Assembly (NCBI GenBank): GCA_016793115.1
Contig: JAEUIN010000197.1
Span: 51,138 to 115,137 of the forward strand
Reading direction: 5' to 3'
From: Planctomycetaceae bacterium
Lineage (GTDB): Bacteria > Planctomycetota > Planctomycetia > Pirellulales > PNKZ01
Length of the DNA: 64,000 nucleotides
This document shows positions 46,783 through 56,364 of the stretch, piece by piece. Under the pieces are notes generated by a model. It made no database searches. It had not been told where the DNA came from and was given only the letters and a program-made list of their open reading frames with translations. The position numbers and the translations under genes were made by a program. Every line of letters starts with the position of its first letter. Position 1 is the stretch's first letter.

Positions 46783-49700
46783 ATGCGTAGATCCGCTTCA
46801 ATTGCGGCGACGCTGCTTTTCGTTTTTGCCTCTTCGTGCTGCTCTACCGCTTCTGCGGCCGCTCCAACTGCGGGCAACGATGCCGCGACGCCGGCGAAGT
46901 TTTCCCCGGACCAAATCGAGTATTTCGAGAAGCACGTTCGCCCGATTTTGGTGAAGCGGTGCGTAGAGTGTCACGGTTCGGAGTTGCAAGAAGCCGGTCT
47001 TCGACTGGATAGTCGAAAAGCGTTGCTATTTGGTATCGAGGGACACCCGGTTGCCATACCCGGCGATCCGGGGAAGAGCCAGATCATTTCGGTGGTGAAA
47101 TACGACGGCAAAGTCCAGATGCCGCCCGACGGCAAAATTCCGGAAGACGAACTGGCGAAATTGACGACGTGGGTTTCGATGGGGTTGCCCTGGCCCGTCG
47201 AATCGACGGCGGCTGTGACGATGGCCGCTCCCTCCGCTCCTCCCACCGATACGCTGTGGAGCGGTACGATGGATGAGCGGTATCGCAAAGCTCGCGAAAA
47301 GCACTGGGCGCTGCAACCGGTCGTGCGCGTTCAACCGCCGCAAACATCGATTCCTGAGTGGAATCGGAGCCCGGTCGACCGATTTGTGTTCGCAAAGTTG
47401 GCGGAGAAGGGGCTGCACCCGTCGCCGCCGGCGGACAAACGCACGTTGCTCCGCCGCGCCTACTACGACCTCATCGGGTTGCCGCCGACGGCCGACGAAG
47501 TTGAGGCCTTCGAACGCGATGCGTCGCCGGACGCGTTCGCCAAAGTCGTCGATAAATTGCTGGCCTCGCCCCAATACGGCGAACGCTGGGCCCGCCACTG
47601 GCTGGATTTAGCGCGCTACGCCGATACGAAGGGCTACGTGTTCACGGCGGAGAAGCGCTTTCCGTTCGCTTACACCTATCGCGATTATGTGATTAGCGCG
47701 TTCAACGAAGACAAGCCCTACGATCAATTCTTGCTGGAACAATTCGCCGCCGACTTGCTGCCGACGACGAAGACCGATCGCGAGTCGCTCGCGGCGCTCG
47801 GCTTCCTGACACTCACTCGGTTCGCGAACCCCGGCCCAGATCGAATCGACGACCAGATGGACGTCGCGTTTCGAACGACGATGGGATTGACCGTCGGTTG
47901 TGCTCGCTGCCATGACCACAAGTTCGACCCGATTGCGACGAAGGACTATTACGCACTATACGGCGTGTTCAATAGCGTGCAGACGCCGGCCGAGTTGCCT
48001 CTCTTGGCCGAACCGCGGAACTCGCCGGAATACGAGCAGTTCAAGAAGGAAATGGCCGATCTTGTCGGCAAGCAGAACGCCTATGTGGCCGAAATGCAGG
48101 CGAAGCTGACCGACGAGACCCGTCGCCGTACCAGCGAGTATTTGGCCAAAATCGTTGAGGAACGATCCTCGCAATTGCAGGGCCGCGCCGCTAAGCAGGC
48201 TCTGGGCGACCTGCGAGCGAACGTGTTCGGCGATTGGAAAAACTACCTCTCGCGTTCTCGCAATCAGCCGGGCGGCGTGTTTGGTGCTTGGCACCGCTAC
48301 TCCGCGATCAACGACGCCGAATTCGGCAAGCAAGTCGCTGCGGTTACCGACGAACTGCTCAAATCGCAATCCGACCCGACGAGGCCTCCCTCAAATGCCG
48401 TAGTGAGGAAGGCGATCGAAGCACGGCCTCCGAAATCGATGAAAGATGTCGCGACGATTTACGGTGAGCTTTTCACGAAGGCCGAGGCGGAGTGGCGCGG
48501 ACTACAGAATTCAAAAACGCGCAAACCGGCCGAGGCGGCGACGACGAAGCTTGCCGACCCCGCCTTAGAGGAACTGCGGCAGATCCTCTATGCAGCCGAT
48601 TCGCCGGCGACGCTCACGGCCGACGAAACGCGCGCGGCATTCGATCGAAAAGAGAAAGATAAGTACGATAAGATTCAGAAGGACATCGATCGCTTGGTCG
48701 TAACGTCGCGCGGCTCACCGCCGCGCGCGATGGTCGTCGAAGACACGGCGACACCTCGTCCGACGACCATTTTTGTGCGCGGCAATCCCGCCAACCGCGG
48801 GCCGCTCGCGCCTCGCCAGTTCCTACCGGTCTTGGCAACGTCGACCTCTAAGCCCTACTCCGATAAGTCGAGCGGGCGCTTGGAGATGGCGAAGGAGATC
48901 GTCGACCCGGCGAATCCGCTCACGGCCCGTGTGATGGTGAATCGCATCTGGATGCTCCACTTCGGTCGCGGGCTAGTCGATTCGCCGAGCGATTTCGGAG
49001 TGCGGACCGAAAAACCGACGCATCCTGAACTGCTCGATTACTTGGCGGCCTCATTTGTCGAAGAGGGTTGGTCGGTCAAGCGACTCCATCGCGCGCTGAT
49101 GTTGACACAGACGTATCAGCAAGCCAGCGCGTCGCCGACGACGACTCCCAAAACCGGTTCCAACCCGCTGATGGTGGATCCGGAGAATCGATTGCTCTGG
49201 CGCATGAATCGGCGCCGCTTGGAATTCGAACCGATGCGCGATTCGCTGCTGGCAGTTGCCGGGAGTCTCGACTTGAAGCCGTTTGGTCGTCCGGTTGATT
49301 TGTGGAAAGCGCCGTATCCGACGCGCCGCACGATCTACGGCTTCATTGATCGCCAAGATCTGCCGGGCGTGTTCGGCGTGTTTGATTTCGCCAATCCCGA
49401 CGTGACGATCGAGCAGCGCTCGCGGACCACCGTTCCGCAGCAGGCTCTGTTTGCGATGAATTCTCCCTTCGTTCAGGAGCAAGCGCGCAAGGTCGTTTCG
49501 CGCCCTGAAGTCGCCGAAAAGTCCGACGGCGTGGCGAAAGCGGAAGCAATTTACCGTGCGGTATTAGGACGCCGGGCCACGCCGGGCGAAGCCGCCGCAC
49601 TGTCGAAATTCGCCGGTGACGTGTCGTCGATTAAGCCGGTGGTGCCGACTTGGCAATACGGCTATGGAACCCTCGACGTCAACGCGGGGCGAGTCGAGGC

Positions 49701-50226
49701 GTTTCATCACTTCAAACACTGGACGGGCCAAGTGTGGCAAGAGGGGCCGAAATTCCCGGACGCGAAGCTCGGCCATGCGATCTTGCGGCAGACATCCGGT
49801 CACGCCGGGCGTGGACTCGACCAAACGACGATCATTCGCTGGACCGCACCAGTCGACGGCATCGTCGCATTAAACGGTCGACTCAAGCACGGTACCAAGG
49901 AGGGTGACGGCGTGATTTGCCATGCCGTCTCTTCCCGAAGCGGTAAATTGGGGGCCTGGAAGGCCTACGACGGTTCAGTGAATACCGCGGTCGCGGAGAT
50001 CGAGATTCGCGCCGGCGACACCATCGACTTGGTCATTGAGCCGGGTAAATCAGGTAGTCACGATAGTTTCGAGTACTTGCCCGAATTTCGGTTGCGCGAT
50101 TCGGCAACGCCGAAAATTTGGGACTATGCGAAAGATTTTCATGGCCCGCCCGCGGCGAAGATGAACGCTTGGGAATTGGCCGCCCATGCGCTCTTAATGA
50201 GCAACGAGTTTATGTTCGTCGATTAA
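46783..50226 (+). CDS. PSD1 protein (planctomycete cytochrome C, DUF1549, DUF1553), first copy
   Basis: Exported protein of about 1147 residues. A signal peptide is followed by a cytochrome-like domain with CVECH at residues 60-64 and the tail GKVQMPPDGKIPEDEL. DUF1549 contains SPVDRFVFAKL, RRAYYDLIGLPPT, YGERWARHWLDLARYAD and a second haem-like motif CARCHDHKFDPI. DUF1553 has VMVNRIWMLHFGRGLVDSPSDFG and ends ALLMSNEFMFVD. Between VYRAVLGRRATPGEA-type sequence and the C-terminus an extra beta-rich module of about 150 residues is inserted (about 955-1100). Function unestablished; two CxxCH motifs suggest redox work. ATG at 46774 is an alternative start. Confidence 0.9.
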   Translation: MRRSASIAATLLFVFASSCCSTASAAAPTAGNDAATPAKFSPDQIEYFEKHVRPILVKRCVECHGSELQEAGLRLDSRKALLFGIEGHPVAIPGDPGKSQIISVVKYDGKVQMPPDGKIPEDELAKLTTWVSMGLPWPVESTAAVTMAAPSAPPTDTLWSGTMDERYRKAREKHWALQPVVRVQPPQTSIPEWNRSPVDRFVFAKLAEKGLHPSPPADKRTLLRRAYYDLIGLPPTADEVEAFERDASPDAFAKVVDKLLASPQYGERWARHWLDLARYADTKGYVFTAEKRFPFAYTYRDYVISAFNEDKPYDQFLLEQFAADLLPTTKTDRESLAALGFLTLTRFANPGPDRIDDQMDVAFRTTMGLTVGCARCHDHKFDPIATKDYYALYGVFNSVQTPAELPLLAEPRNSPEYEQFKKEMADLVGKQNAYVAEMQAKLTDETRRRTSEYLAKIVEERSSQLQGRAAKQALGDLRANVFGDWKNYLSRSRNQPGGVFGAWHRYSAINDAEFGKQVAAVTDELLKSQSDPTRPPSNAVVRKAIEARPPKSMKDVATIYGELFTKAEAEWRGLQNSKTRKPAEAATTKLADPALEELRQILYAADSPATLTADETRAAFDRKEKDKYDKIQKDIDRLVVTSRGSPPRAMVVEDTATPRPTTIFVRGNPANRGPLAPRQFLPVLATSTSKPYSDKSSGRLEMAKEIVDPANPLTARVMVNRIWMLHFGRGLVDSPSDFGVRTEKPTHPELLDYLAASFVEEGWSVKRLHRALMLTQTYQQASASPTTTPKTGSNPLMVDPENRLLWRMNRRRLEFEPMRDSLLAVAGSLDLKPFGRPVDLWKAPYPTRRTIYGFIDRQDLPGVFGVFDFANPDVTIEQRSRTTVPQQALFAMNSPFVQEQARKVVSRPEVAEKSDGVAKAEAIYRAVLGRRATPGEAAALSKFAGDVSSIKPVVPTWQYGYGTLDVNAGRVEAFHHFKHWTGQVWQEGPKFPDAKLGHAILRQTSGHAGRGLDQTTIIRWTAPVDGIVALNGRLKHGTKEGDGVICHAVSSRSGKLGAWKAYDGSVNTAVAEIEIRAGDTIDLVIEPGKSGSHDSFEYLPEFRLRDSATPKIWDYAKDFHGPPAAKMNAWELAAHALLMSNEFMFVD

Positions 50227-50282
50227 TCGAATCGGGCCTTGTCGGCCGTCTAATGGTCGTCGATGTGTAGCGTTTTATCGGA

Positions 50283-51746
50283 ATGAGTCGAACGATGTCG
50301 AATTTCACTCGTGTTCCCGAGGTCGCCTTTTCACGTCGCGACATGCTTGCCCGCTGCGGTACGGGCCTAGGTATGCTTGGGCTCGCGGGAGTGTTGTCCG
50401 ACGAAGGTGTGCTCTCCGCCGCCGCTCCGTCAGCCGCCGGCTACGGCAACCCGATGATGCCGAAGCAACCGCACTTTGCTCCCAAGGTGAAGCACGTTAT
50501 TCACCTGTTCGCCAACGGCGGTGCGTCGCACGTCGATACGTTCGACCGCAAGATCACGCTCGATAAATACCACGGCAAGCCGGTGCCCAATCACTTGCCG
50601 ACCGAACGGAAAACGGGAGCGGCGATGGCTTCGCCGTTCAAGTTTCAAAAGTACGGCAAGAGCGGCATCGAAGTCAGCGAATTGTTCGCTAAGACGGCGG
50701 CGGCGCACGTCGACGACATGTGCTTTATCCGTTCGATGCATGCCGACGTACCGAATCACGAGCCGTCGCTCATGCTGATGAACTGCGGAGCCTCGATCTT
50801 GGCTCGGCCGAGCGTCGGCTCTTGGCTCACGTACGGCTTGGGCACGGAGAATCAGAACCTGCCCGGCTTCATCATCATGTGTCCGGGCGGCTATCCGACG
50901 AAGGGGGCCGAGAATTGGCAATCGGCGTTCTTGCCGGGCGTTTATCAAGGCACTTATATCGATAGTCAGCACACGCAGATTGAGAAGCTGATCGAAAATA
51001 TCCGCAACGGCGCCGCCTCGCCGGCGCAGCAGGAAAAGCAACTGGCCTTCTTAAACGAATTGAATAAGGCCCATCTCGAAGCGCACGGGCCCGATCCGGC
51101 GATGGAGTCGCGGATTCACTCGTTTCAGCTTGCCGCGCGGATGCAGTTGGACGCGTCGGACGCGTTCGACGTGTCTCAAGAGCCGCAGCATGTTCTCGAC
51201 GCTTACGGACCCGGGACGCAAGCTCGGCAGATCTTGATCGCCCGTCGCCTCGTCGAACGCGGGGTTCGCTACATTCAGCTATGGCAGGGCGCCGGTCAAC
51301 CGTGGGACAATCACGACAACTTGGAGCAAGGCCATCGCAAGCTCGCGGAGCAGGTCGATCAGCCCATCGCCGCGTTGTTGACCGATCTTAAACAACGCGG
51401 CCTGCTTGATGAGACTTTGGTAATGTTCGGCGGAGAGTTCGGCCGGACGCCGACCGTCGAACTGGCCGGCTCGAACAACGCCGGCAAGGTGAACGGACGC
51501 GACCACAACCACTACGGCTTCACCGTATGGTTGGCGGGCGGCGGCGTAAAAGGGGGCCATGTCCACGGCGCGACCGATGAACTCGGCTTTCAAGCGGTCG
51601 AAGATCGTGTGCACGTACACGACTTGCACGCCACAATGCTTCATTTGCTCGGCTTCGACCATACGAAGTTGACGTATCGCTACGCCGGTCGCGATTTCCG
51701 TTTGACCGACGTGCACGGCCGTGTCGTGCAGGAAATCTTGGCCTAG
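50283..51746 (+). CDS. Tat-exported DUF1501 protein (second copy)
   Basis: Protein of 487 residues, paired with the PSD1 gene 56 bases upstream. Tat-type signal SRRDMLARCGTGLGMLGLAGV. Landmarks: VIHLFANGGASHVDTFDRK, NHEPSLMLMNCG, WDNHDNLEQGHRKLA, LVMFGGEFGRTPT, GRDHNHYGFTVWLAGGGVKGGH and DLHATMLHLLGFDHTKLTYRYAGRDFRLTDV. These are the metal-site-like Asp/His motifs of the family. Activity not established. Confidence 0.93.
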   Translation: MSRTMSNFTRVPEVAFSRRDMLARCGTGLGMLGLAGVLSDEGVLSAAAPSAAGYGNPMMPKQPHFAPKVKHVIHLFANGGASHVDTFDRKITLDKYHGKPVPNHLPTERKTGAAMASPFKFQKYGKSGIEVSELFAKTAAAHVDDMCFIRSMHADVPNHEPSLMLMNCGASILARPSVGSWLTYGLGTENQNLPGFIIMCPGGYPTKGAENWQSAFLPGVYQGTYIDSQHTQIEKLIENIRNGAASPAQQEKQLAFLNELNKAHLEAHGPDPAMESRIHSFQLAARMQLDASDAFDVSQEPQHVLDAYGPGTQARQILIARRLVERGVRYIQLWQGAGQPWDNHDNLEQGHRKLAEQVDQPIAALLTDLKQRGLLDETLVMFGGEFGRTPTVELAGSNNAGKVNGRDHNHYGFTVWLAGGGVKGGHVHGATDELGFQAVEDRVHVHDLHATMLHLLGFDHTKLTYRYAGRDFRLTDVHGRVVQEILA

Positions 51747-51793
51747 TTGATCTCCCATGCATCGCTCCTGATGTGAACGACCGAGGACGGCGA

Positions 51794-54700
51794 ATGGTGC
51801 GCGTCGGTTTAGCTGCAGTCATCCTTCTTTGCGGCACGGCAATCGGGCGGAGCGCTGCGCCGTCGGAATCATCCGAGCAAATTTCGCCGCAACATGCGGC
51901 ATTCTTCGAAGAGAAGGTGCGGCCGCTATTGGTCGCCAAATGTTACGAGTGCCATTCGGCCGATTCCAAGATTCTTCAGGGCGGGCTATTGCTCGACAGT
52001 CGTGCCGGTTGGCAGAAGGGGGGCGACTCCGGCCATGCGATCGTTCCGGGCAAACCCGAAGAAAGCTTGCTCATCCGTGCGGTGCGGTATCTCAAGGACG
52101 AGTACGTACATATGCCCCCTAAGGGCAAAATGAGCGACGATGAAATTGCCGTGCTCGTCGAATGGGTTCGACGAGGCGCACCTGATCCTCGCTCCGAAAA
52201 AACTCCCTCTTCGCACGGACGGTCGATCGACGTCGAGGAAGGGAAGAAGCATTGGGCATTCTTGCCGCTCATCGCACCGCAGCCGCCCAAAGTCGCCGAC
52301 GATCCGTGGTGTCGTACTCCGATTGATCGATTTATTCAGGCGAAACTCGAAGCGGCGAACACTCACGCCAATCCGCCGGCCGATCGCCGCACCCTGATTC
52401 GCCGCGCCTACTTCGATTTGATCGGTCTACCGCCGAAGCCGGAAGAAATTGAAACGTTCGTCAACGACCCTGATCCTGCGGCGTACGATAAACTGCTCGA
52501 TCGGCTTCTGGCGAATCCACATTTCGGCGAACGCTGGGGGCGGCATTGGCTCGACGTGGCCCGCTTTGCGGAGAGTCACGGATTTGAGCAAGACTATGAT
52601 CGCCCAAACGCCTATCACTACCGCGACTTCGTCATTCGCGCTCTCAACGATGACCTTCCTTACGACAAATTCGTCAAATGGCAAATTGCTGGCGATGAGT
52701 TCGAGCCCGAGAATCCCCAGGCCTTGATGGCTACGGGCTTTCTCGCCGCGGGCGTGCACGCGACGCAGATTACGGCGAATCAGGCCGAAAAGGAGCGCTA
52801 CGACGAACTAGACGACATCACGCGCACGATCGGCACGACGATGCTCGGTCTGACGATCGGCTGCGCTCGGTGTCACGATCATAAGTATGATCCTGTGACC
52901 CAGGCCGACTATTATCGCCTCGTCGCAACGTTTACGAAGACGGTACGGAGCGACCACGACGTTAATCTCGATCCCATCGGGTACAAACGTGCGCTCGCCG
53001 AATTTGAGCCTCGCCATCACCCGCTCGTGAACGCTCTCCGCAAGTACGAGGACGAAGTCATTCATCCTCGGTTTGAGAAGTGGTTGGCAAAGCAGGGCAC
53101 ACCGGAAGGGAAGCCGGAATGGATCGTTGTGACGCCGAAAAGCGCCGTATCGTCGGCGAAAAATGCCGGCGGCGACGTGGTGAAATTTTCGATTTCGCCC
53201 GACGGCGTCGTTGAAGCCCGCGGCACGCAGTATTTCTCGTTGAAATACACGGTCACGTTGGAAACCGCACTGCCGGAAGTCGCGGCGATCCGGCTGGAAG
53301 CGATGCGCGACGACATGTTACCCGGCGGGGGACCCGGCATGACGGGTGAGGGAGCCTTCCAACTGGGCAAACTGACGGTGCAAGCGACGCCGCGAAAAAA
53401 AGCCGCGACGCCGGTCGACGGCATGATCGTCAAGCGGTACGACGCCGCGGGACGTGCGGAAACGAAGAATTCGCAAGCGTGGCAAGTCGCCGCCGATGCG
53501 GCCGGCCGCGATCATGGTGCGGTCTTCGAATTGCGGAAGCCGGTTGGTTACGAAGGCGGAACAAGGCTGACCCTGACCCTGGAGTTTTCCGGCAATCATC
53601 AAGGTATCGGACGATTCCGTATCGCCCTCGCCGGTCCAGGCTCGACGCCCAAGTTGTCGGCTTCGGAGATTTCCGAAGCTGGCTTGGCACTGCTGCGATC
53701 ATTCGAGAATGCGTCTGACGGACGAAAGCTCACGGCCGATGAGCGGACGAAGCTCTTCGCTTGGTATCGGACTCAAGACGCCGAATGGCGACGACTTCAG
53801 GAGCGGGTCGTAGCGAGCGAAACAACGCGCCCGAAGCCGAACGTCGTGAAGGCGCTCATTTCGGGGGAAGGCCTGCCCGCCGTGCGATTGCACACCCAAG
53901 GTCCGGATTTTTACGACAAAACGTACGTCGTCCGTCGCGGCGACCCGAATCAAAAGGTCGAGGAAGCGCGACCGGGCTTCGTGCAGGTTTTGATGCGCCG
54001 CGGCGACGATTCGAAGTGGCGAACCGCGAAACCCGCCGGGGCGACATCGTCGTTCGATCGGCGTAACCTTGCGAATTGGCTCTGCGACGTCGACGATGGA
54101 GCCGGACATTTGCTTGCGCGTGTAATCGTCAATCGGATCTGGTATCACCACTTCGGCCGCGGCTTGGTGCCGACGCCGAGCGATTTCGGATTTCAAGCCG
54201 AGCGTCCATCGCACCCGGAACTTCTCGATTTTCTCGCCGCCGAGTTGATCCGCGGCGGATGGCGCATGAAGCCGCTGCATAAGCTGATTATGCAAAGCGC
54301 CGCCTACCGACAATCGAACGCAACCGATCCGGCACGCCAAAAAGTCGACCCGGACAACAAGCTCGTCTGGCACCGGCCGCTACGTCGGCTTGAAGCGGAA
54401 ATCGTTCGCGATGCGATCATGTCGACGGCGGGCGTGCTCGATGAAACGATGTTTGGGTCCGGCTCGCCTGCGGCCGACCAGCCTCGCCGCAGCATTTATT
54501 TCTTCGTCAAGCGAAGTAAACTCACGCCGCTGATGACGCTGTTCGACGGCCCCGATACGCTGCAAGATCTCGCCGTGCGTCCGGAAACGACCGTGGCCCC
54601 GCAAGCTTTGGCATTAATGAACAACGAGGTGCTTCGCGGCTACGCTCAGGCGTTCGCTAAACGCTTGAAGCCCGCTTCGCCGGGTGATCTGGAAGCGAGC

Positions 54701-54892
54701 GTCGCGCACGGTTATTTGGCGGCGTTGGGGCGCGATCCGACTTCGGATGAGCGACGGGACGCCGTAAGTTTTTTGCGAACACAAAGCGCCGCTTATCGCA
54801 GCGAGGGCCAGGCCGACGCCGCTGAATTGTCGGCTTGGACCGATTTTTGTCAGGTTTTATTCAGTGTGAACGAATTCATTTACGTGAAGTGA
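51794..54892 (+). CDS. PSD1 protein (planctomycete cytochrome C, DUF1549, DUF1553), second copy
   Basis: Exported protein of 1032 residues. After the signal peptide comes the cytochrome-like domain with CYECHS (about residues 46-51) and HMPPKGKMSDDEI. DUF1549 shows TPIDRFIQAKLE, RRAYFDLIGLPPKPEE, FGERWGRHWLDVARFAESHGFEQD and CARCHDHKYDPVT. A beta-rich module of about 180 residues sits between DUF1549 and DUF1553 (about 430-610), unlike the first copy where the extra module is near the end. DUF1553 has VIVNRIWYHHFGRGLVPTPSDFG and ends VLFSVNEFIYVK. The start at 51794 has GAGG six bases ahead. It overlaps the next gene by one base. Confidence 0.9.
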   Translation: MVRVGLAAVILLCGTAIGRSAAPSESSEQISPQHAAFFEEKVRPLLVAKCYECHSADSKILQGGLLLDSRAGWQKGGDSGHAIVPGKPEESLLIRAVRYLKDEYVHMPPKGKMSDDEIAVLVEWVRRGAPDPRSEKTPSSHGRSIDVEEGKKHWAFLPLIAPQPPKVADDPWCRTPIDRFIQAKLEAANTHANPPADRRTLIRRAYFDLIGLPPKPEEIETFVNDPDPAAYDKLLDRLLANPHFGERWGRHWLDVARFAESHGFEQDYDRPNAYHYRDFVIRALNDDLPYDKFVKWQIAGDEFEPENPQALMATGFLAAGVHATQITANQAEKERYDELDDITRTIGTTMLGLTIGCARCHDHKYDPVTQADYYRLVATFTKTVRSDHDVNLDPIGYKRALAEFEPRHHPLVNALRKYEDEVIHPRFEKWLAKQGTPEGKPEWIVVTPKSAVSSAKNAGGDVVKFSISPDGVVEARGTQYFSLKYTVTLETALPEVAAIRLEAMRDDMLPGGGPGMTGEGAFQLGKLTVQATPRKKAATPVDGMIVKRYDAAGRAETKNSQAWQVAADAAGRDHGAVFELRKPVGYEGGTRLTLTLEFSGNHQGIGRFRIALAGPGSTPKLSASEISEAGLALLRSFENASDGRKLTADERTKLFAWYRTQDAEWRRLQERVVASETTRPKPNVVKALISGEGLPAVRLHTQGPDFYDKTYVVRRGDPNQKVEEARPGFVQVLMRRGDDSKWRTAKPAGATSSFDRRNLANWLCDVDDGAGHLLARVIVNRIWYHHFGRGLVPTPSDFGFQAERPSHPELLDFLAAELIRGGWRMKPLHKLIMQSAAYRQSNATDPARQKVDPDNKLVWHRPLRRLEAEIVRDAIMSTAGVLDETMFGSGSPAADQPRRSIYFFVKRSKLTPLMTLFDGPDTLQDLAVRPETTVAPQALALMNNEVLRGYAQAFAKRLKPASPGDLEASVAHGYLAALGRDPTSDERRDAVSFLRTQSAAYRSEGQADAAELSAWTDFCQVLFSVNEFIYVK

Positions 54893-56361
54893 TGGCCATG
54901 TCGCACACACCGCGAGTCTCCGATCGGCGGCGGTTCTTGAGTCGGGCGGGTCAAGGAATCGGCATATTGGCTTTAGCCGATTTGCTGAACAGTGAAGGCT
55001 TGTCGACGAATTCCGCAGTCGCGGCGACGCGCGACGCCCGCAGTTTGAATCCGCTTGCCGCCCGTCCGGCGCATTTCGCGGCGAAAGCCAAGAACGTCAT
55101 TTGGCTGTTCATGAATGGGGGGCAAAGCCAAGTCGATACCTGGGACTACAAGCCGGAACTCGCTAAGCGCGACGGCCAAGATCTCGAAGGTTTCGACAAG
55201 AACACCGGCTTTTTCGTGAACGCAGTCGGCGGATTGATGAAGTCGCCGTTTCGATTCAAGCAATATGGCGAGAGCGGTACTTGGGCTTCGGGACTGTTTC
55301 CGAATTTGTCGCAACACGTCGATGAGATGGCGTTTATCCATTCTTGCTATACGCAGACCAATAATCATTCGCCGGCGCTATTTCAAATCAACACCGGCAT
55401 GAGCCGCATGGGCTTTCCTTGCGTCGGCAGTTGGGTAACGTACGGCCTCGGCAGCGAAAGTAAGAACTTGCCGGCCTTCGTCGTGATGTATGACACGCTC
55501 GGCCGCGGCTTGCCCAAGGGATACGCTTCGAATTGGAGTGCAGGCTTTTTGCCGGGCGTGTATCAGGGAACGGCGCTCAACGCTCAGGGTGCGCCGATCG
55601 ACAATATGGTTCGCCCTGCCGTGATGAGCGACGCCGACCAGCGTCGCCAACTGAATCTGTTGGCTCGACTCAACGCGCGACATCAAGCCGAGAACCCCGG
55701 CGAAGAAGAACTTGCGGCGCGCATCGAAAGCTTTGAGTTGGCCTACCGCATGCAGGTCGCCGCGCCCGAAGCGTTTGATTTCGAGAGCGAGCCCGAGAAC
55801 GTGCGCAAGCTCTATGGTCTCGACGATAAGAAATGCACGCATTTCGCCAAGCAGACGTTGATCGCCCGCAGGCTCGTGGAGCGCGGCGTACGCTTTGTGC
55901 AAATCTATAGCGGCGGCATGGAGAACCAACTGAGTTGGGACGGTCACAACGACATCGAAGGCAACCATCGCGGATTCGCCGCCGAGACCGATCAACCGAT
56001 TGCCGCACTGCTGACAGACTTGAAGAATCGCGGCCTGCTCGAGTCGACGCTAGTTGTATGTTGCGGTGAATTTGGTCGCTTGCCTTTGGCGCAGAAGTCG
56101 GCCAAGCCGGGGCGTGATCATAATCCCCATGCTTTTACCTGCTGGTTCGCCGGCGGGGGCGCAAAAGGGGGCGCTCACTACGGTGAAACGGACGAGTTTG
56201 GTTTCAAAGCCGCCGTAAATCGCGTGAGCGTTAACGATTTGCACGCGACGATCTTGGCGATGCTGGGGCTGGAGCACACGAAGCTCACCTATCGACTCAA
56301 CGGCCGCGACTTTCGCCTGACGGACGTCGCAGGCAACGTCGTAAAGGAAGTCATCGCTTAG
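54892..56361 (+). CDS. Tat-exported DUF1501 protein (third copy)
   Basis: Protein of 489 residues. Tat signal DRRRFLSRAGQGIGILALADLL. Landmarks: VIWLFMNGGQSQVDTWDYKPEL, NNHSPALFQINTG, LSWDGHNDIEGNHRGFA, LVVCCGEFGRLPLA, GRDHNPHAFTCWFAGGGAKGGAHYG and DLHATILAMLGLEHTKLTYRLNGRDFRLTDV. It is clearly closer to the second copy than to the first. Its ATG shares one base with the stop of the second PSD1 gene (TGATG), which implies coupled expression. Confidence 0.93.
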   Translation: MAMSHTPRVSDRRRFLSRAGQGIGILALADLLNSEGLSTNSAVAATRDARSLNPLAARPAHFAAKAKNVIWLFMNGGQSQVDTWDYKPELAKRDGQDLEGFDKNTGFFVNAVGGLMKSPFRFKQYGESGTWASGLFPNLSQHVDEMAFIHSCYTQTNNHSPALFQINTGMSRMGFPCVGSWVTYGLGSESKNLPAFVVMYDTLGRGLPKGYASNWSAGFLPGVYQGTALNAQGAPIDNMVRPAVMSDADQRRQLNLLARLNARHQAENPGEEELAARIESFELAYRMQVAAPEAFDFESEPENVRKLYGLDDKKCTHFAKQTLIARRLVERGVRFVQIYSGGMENQLSWDGHNDIEGNHRGFAAETDQPIAALLTDLKNRGLLESTLVVCCGEFGRLPLAQKSAKPGRDHNPHAFTCWFAGGGAKGGAHYGETDEFGFKAAVNRVSVNDLHATILAMLGLEHTKLTYRLNGRDFRLTDVAGNVVKEVIA

Positions 56362-56364
56362 CGG

